From Bacilli bacterium (lineage in GTDB: Bacteria > Bacillota_I > Bacilli_A > RFN20 > CAG-826): 16,803 bases of DNA. This document shows, piece by piece, positions 14,472 through 16,803 of this stretch (position 1 is the stretch's first letter; each line of letters opens with the position of its first letter). Made by a program: the position numbers and the translations under genes. The DNA is taken from assembly GCA_024693415.1 (NCBI GenBank), contig JAILKX010000007.1:1-16803 (forward strand), given 5' to 3'. The notes beneath the pieces are model-generated. The model was not told where the DNA came from, did no database searches, and saw nothing but the letters and a program-made list of their open reading frames with translations.

Positions 14472-15519
14472 ATCGTCCTTTTTGTCTTCTCATTTGTCCT
14501 TTTTTGATTTTGGTCGCCGACCTTGTGTCGCGCGACACGTTTCTTTTGGCCACCTTGGATTCTTCGTCGGCCTTTCTTTGTGCTGCTCTTGATTCAAAAA
14601 ACATCTTTTTGAATTCAAGGGGCATCTCCGTCTTAAAATCATACGCCTTTTTATTGATCGGATTCGTAAAAGTGAGCCGATATGCATGAAGTCCAAGGCG
14701 TTTAATTGGGTCGGCGGGCTCGCCGTACTTGTCATCGCCGATGACATAATGGCCGGTGTGACCCAGCTGGACCCTGATTTGGTTCTTCCTGCCGGACTCG
14801 ATATTGATATCCAGTAGAGAGTAGCCGTCTTTGGTCGAAATGGTTTTATAGTTCGTGATGGCCAGCTTGCCTTTTTCCTTGTCGCGAGTCACGTATACGA
14901 GCTGAAGGTCGTTTTGAGCCAAATAGTTTTGAAGCCTACCCTCAGGCTTTTCCATCTCGCCTTCGATTATGGCGTAATAGCCGCGGTATTTCACGACATC
15001 CTGCCAGGCATTTTGGAGCGCCTCGCGGACTTCATAACTCTTTGCAAACACCAAGACGCCCGAGGTGTTTTTATCGAGGCGATGCACGACAAACAGCCTA
15101 CTCTTAGGGTTCTTTGCGCGGACGTAATCCGACAATAATCGATAAGCAGTCCGTCCTTTTTCGCGATCGGTATCCACCGAAAGCAATCCAGACGGTTTGT
15201 TGATTACGACCAGATCATCGTCTTCATAAATGATGGGGAGGTCCTTCGTGGTTCTCTTCGCCATCTTGTTTTTCGACACAAGGACGGTGTCTTCGGGGTA
15301 GAGCGGAAAGTCAAATTGGGAGGTGGGCACGCCGTTGACGGACACCTGATGGTTTGACAGGAGGCTTTTTACCGTTTTCCGCGGCGAATCGGACATTTTG
15401 AAAAGCAGGAAATCCATCAAGGTCGTTTCGACATAGACTTTGTATTCCTTCACCGAGCGCGGATCTATCAAACCGCGTTCCTGCTGCTTCCTTGGGGTTC
15501 GCTTGGCGTTCTTATTCAT
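14458..15519 (-). CDS. RluA-family RNA pseudouridine synthase
   Basis: A 353-residue enzyme that isomerises uridine to pseudouridine in RNA, most likely 23S rRNA. An S4-like RNA-binding domain (about 31-82, NHQVSVNG) is followed by the catalytic domain with VINKPSGLLSVD, the active-site motif HRLDKNTSG (146-154, catalytic Asp149) and ESGRKNQIRVQLGHTGH. A basic tail of about 45 residues (from about 309) ends KGQMRRQKGRYGKA and is longer than usual. The exact target (RluD-, RluC- or YlyB-like) cannot be fixed. It starts with AGGAG six bases upstream, overlapping the patatin gene by eight bases. Its 3' end overlaps the DUF1538 gene by 14 bases. Confidence 0.93.
   Translation of the reverse strand: MNKNAKRTPRKQQERGLIDPRSVKEYKVYVETTLMDFLLFKMSDSPRKTVKSLLSNHQVSVNGVPTSQFDFPLYPEDTVLVSKNKMAKRTTKDLPIIYEDDDLVVINKPSGLLSVDTDREKGRTAYRLLSDYVRAKNPKSRLFVVHRLDKNTSGVLVFAKSYEVREALQNAWQDVVKYRGYYAIIEGEMEKPEGRLQNYLAQNDLQLVYVTRDKEKGKLAITNYKTISTKDGYSLLDINIESGRKNQIRVQLGHTGHYVIGDDKYGEPADPIKRLGLHAYRLTFTNPINKKAYDFKTEMPLEFKKMFFESRAAQRKADEESKVAKRNVSRDTRSATKIKKGQMRRQKGRYGKA
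14525..14538. repeat. Perfect 14-base palindrome in the rluA tail
   Basis: GTGTCGCGCGACAC reads the same on both strands and lies 54-67 bases upstream of the DUF1538 start, inside rluA coding sequence. It could be an operator, but a palindrome this long is expected about once by chance in a window of this size. Confidence 0.3.
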
Positions 15520-16384
15520 CGGATTCTCCTAGGAACTTCAAAAGGTCGGGCAGCAAGGATTTGGCAAGATCGAAGCCCTCCTGATAGAGCGCCTCCAATT
15601 TCTTTTCGTTTCGTTCAGCGCGGCCAACCGTTACGGGACTCTGGGGTTGGATAACGAATGCACGTCCCTCGTCTTTTAGCTTGTTGATATCCTCAACGTC
15701 TTGATTATAGGTCTCGTGGGAAGCGGCAATGCTCGCGCAAAGGTCCTTGTGTTTGCCATAGAAAGCATGGGCTCTGCGAATATCCGATTTTTTGGTCGGG
15801 GACTTGCGGTAAGACGGATCTCTCGTCTCGACGATGACAAGCTTTTTGATGCCGTCTTCGAGGGGTTTGCGGAACGGAATGGCCGCGACGGGGCCGCCAT
15901 CAAGATAATAATGCCCCTCGACCAAAACAGGCTTGCTGATATAAGGAAGCGAGGAAGATGCAACGATAGCCTTAGTAAACTGTGAGCAAGATTTCTTTTC
16001 GAAATAATGGGCCTTGCCGTCGGCAACGGCGAGCGTCGCAACCTGGAACCGAGCCGGGTTTTCGTTAAAGCGCTCGAAATTCATCGGCGCCACCTTAACG
16101 GGCACCTCATTCATCAGGTAATCAAAGTTGAAGAACGTCCCAAGGAACAGCAAGTTCGCAGGAGAAGCAAACTTCATGCTCTTCATGCAGTGGATGATCA
16201 GGAATTTGGTTCTGCCAGGATCGCCGGAAATATAATTGGATCCCGCCAGCGCTCCGGCGGAAGTGCCGATAACGTATTGAAAATCGAGCCCAGCATCAAT
16301 CATGGCGTCCAAAACGCCAGCCACAAAAATGCCGCGGGTTCCACCGCCTTGTAAAACCAAACCGACATCATTCGAAACTTGCAT
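15512..16384 (-). CDS. Patatin-like phospholipase (YjjU type)
   Basis: A 290-residue patatin-fold acyl hydrolase. The oxyanion-hole motif is GGGTRG (13-18), the nucleophile elbow is GTSAG (40-44, Ser42) and the catalytic dyad Asp is in DGG (162-164). No signal peptide or membrane helix is seen, so it is probably cytoplasmic, acting on membrane phospholipids or other esters. Length and the C-terminal RAHAFYGKHKDL and PQSPVTVGR segments resemble the bacterial YjjU/DUF6363 type; that subtype is less certain than the fold. The ATG at 16384 has no recognisable ribosome binding site although the next genes do. A good promoter lies just upstream, making this the probable first gene of the six-gene minus-strand operon. 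Confidence 0.92.
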   Translation of the reverse strand: MQVSNDVGLVLQGGGTRGIFVAGVLDAMIDAGLDFQYVIGTSAGALAGSNYISGDPGRTKFLIIHCMKSMKFASPANLLFLGTFFNFDYLMNEVPVKVAPMNFERFNENPARFQVATLAVADGKAHYFEKKSCSQFTKAIVASSSLPYISKPVLVEGHYYLDGGPVAAIPFRKPLEDGIKKLVIVETRDPSYRKSPTKKSDIRRAHAFYGKHKDLCASIAASHETYNQDVEDINKLKDEGRAFVIQPQSPVTVGRAERNEKKLEALYQEGFDLAKSLLPDLLKFLGESDE

Positions 16385-16409
16385 ACTAAACTATGTTAAT
16401 AGTTTTCGC

Positions 16410-16437
16410 GTTATAGAGCCAAAGAAAATCTTGTTAA
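16410..16437 (-). promoter_or_regulatory. Promoter of the patatin-to-yfhO operon
   Basis: On the minus strand, TTAACA (16437-16432) and TATAAC (16415-16410) each match five of six consensus bases, with a 16-base spacer. Transcription would start near 16403, giving a leader of about 18 bases before the patatin ATG. Confidence 0.6.
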
Positions 16438-16443
16438 GATTTT
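16425..16443. repeat. Perfect inverted repeat overlapping the -35 box
   Basis: AAAATCTT-GTT-AAGATTTT has eight-base arms and a three-base centre, and contains the TTAACA -35 box of the minus-strand promoter. As DNA it looks like an operator. As RNA from the upstream esterase gene it would be a weak A/U-rich hairpin followed by CTTT, so a poor terminator is the alternative. Confidence 0.5.
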
Positions 16444-16474
16444 GCGTCTTGCCGGCAAAGTCGAAGCAGCAATC

Positions 16475-16496
16475 CAGAAAAATCGACAGAAAAATC
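16475..16496. repeat. Two direct copies of CAGAAAAATC, 12 bases apart
   Basis: The ten-base unit occurs at 16475 and 16487 in the 148-base gap between the esterase fragment and the patatin gene, about 40-60 bases upstream of the -35 box. The spacing is near one helical turn, which would suit a dimeric regulator, though it may be chance in A-rich sequence. Nothing else is recognised in this gap beyond the promoter and inverted repeat. Confidence 0.35.
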
Positions 16497-16532
16497 AAAA
16501 TCCGCGGGGGACGTGTATGCGTTTTCGCTCAA

Positions 16533-16803
16533 TTAATGCCTTTTCATGAACTCGATCATAGCCGAGTTGACTTGGATGCTTTCGGGCAGCTCAGGGAAGT
16601 TGACGTTATGGACGTGCTCGACCTTTTTATCATCGGAATCAATATCAACGAATTCGAAGTCGGGTTTGTCTTTCAACGCGGCGACGAGCTTCATGGATTC
16701 GGCACGTATGAAATCGCGCTTGCAGCTGGAGCCGAAAACCGGGAGTTTGAGATCCTCGGGATGGCGCATCGGGGAATAGAGCTGCGCGAGCTCTTTGTTT
16801 TCA
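16533..16803 (-). CDS. Probable alpha/beta-hydrolase esterase, C-terminal part
   Basis: The frame is open to the window edge, giving about 89 residues of C-terminus; the internal ATG at 16769 is not the true start. The sequence resembles the end of acetyl-esterase/lipase family proteins: YSPMRHPEDLKLPVFGSSC, then RDFIRAESMKLVAAL, where the acid residue of the triad usually lies. VEHVHNVNFPELPES follows, with a His in the expected catalytic place, and a final helix IEFMKRH. The nucleophile region is outside the window, so activity cannot be judged. It is transcribed in the same direction as the patatin gene, but a promoter-bearing gap of 148 bases separates them. Confidence 0.6.
   Translation of the reverse strand, partial: ENKELAQLYSPMRHPEDLKLPVFGSSCKRDFIRAESMKLVAALKDKPDFEFVDIDSDDKKVEHVHNVNFPELPESIQVNSAMIEFMKRH

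Noticed and set aside
14525..14538. Palindrome GTGTCGCGCGACAC as a definite operator for the DUF1538 gene
   Set aside because: One 14-base palindrome is expected by chance in a window of this length, and it lies within coding sequence. It is listed only as a low-confidence repeat.
1..16803. CRISPR arrays, tRNA or rRNA genes, insertion sequences, phage genes, riboswitches
   Set aside because: None was recognised. Only two gaps exceed 90 bases, and they hold promoters and short repeats. The gene set is core chromosomal with uniform base composition.

Overview
The window reads as the chromosomal core of a Bacillota (Firmicutes) genome, class Bacilli in the broad sense. It is moderately GC-rich and very compact: almost every gene touches or overlaps the next, and no gap reaches 150 bases. 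The order dnaX-ybaB(yaaK)-recR-tmk-holB-ricT(yaaT)-rsmI(yabC) is a shortened form of the Bacillus subtilis dnaX-to-yabC region, without yaaL, bofA, darA/yaaQ, yaaR and yabA. Several genes end in TGA where the protein family ends (ybaB, recR, holB, rsmI, the yfhO-like gene), so UGA is a stop and the Mycoplasma code does not apply. A lineage near Erysipelotrichales, RF39 or Acholeplasma-like Bacilli is possible, but that is inference.

Layout. Positions 1-1976 (minus strand) hold the first codons of a probable tsaC/sua5-type gene, prmC and prfA. This is the usual release-factor operon, with RF1 next to the methylase that modifies its GGQ motif. Positions 1977-2073 are a 97-base divergent promoter region. 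Positions 2074-8767 (plus strand) are a seven-gene operon for clamp-loader subunits (dnaX, holB), recombination (ybaB, recR), dTMP kinase (tmk), the RNase Y accessory factor RicT with an unusually long N/R/Q-rich tail, and the 16S rRNA methylase RsmI. The operon ends at a strong UUCG-capped intrinsic terminator lying inside the 3' end of the opposing gene.

Positions 16384 down to 8761 (minus strand) look like one six-gene operon: a patatin-like phospholipase, an RluA-type pseudouridine synthase, a DUF1538 membrane protein with two homologous halves, two small PII-like proteins, and a giant YfhO-family membrane protein. The genes overlap by 1-14 bases or lie 13 bases apart. Positions 16385-16532 hold a good promoter whose -35 box sits in a perfect inverted repeat. 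The right edge carries the C-terminal part of a probable alpha/beta-hydrolase esterase that runs off the window.

The most interesting part is DUF1538 plus two unlike PII-like proteins plus YfhO. The architecture suggests a membrane transporter or channel controlled by a nucleotide-responsive PII pair, coupled to a cell-envelope glycosyltransferase-like protein. The function of the unit is not established and is inferred here from context.
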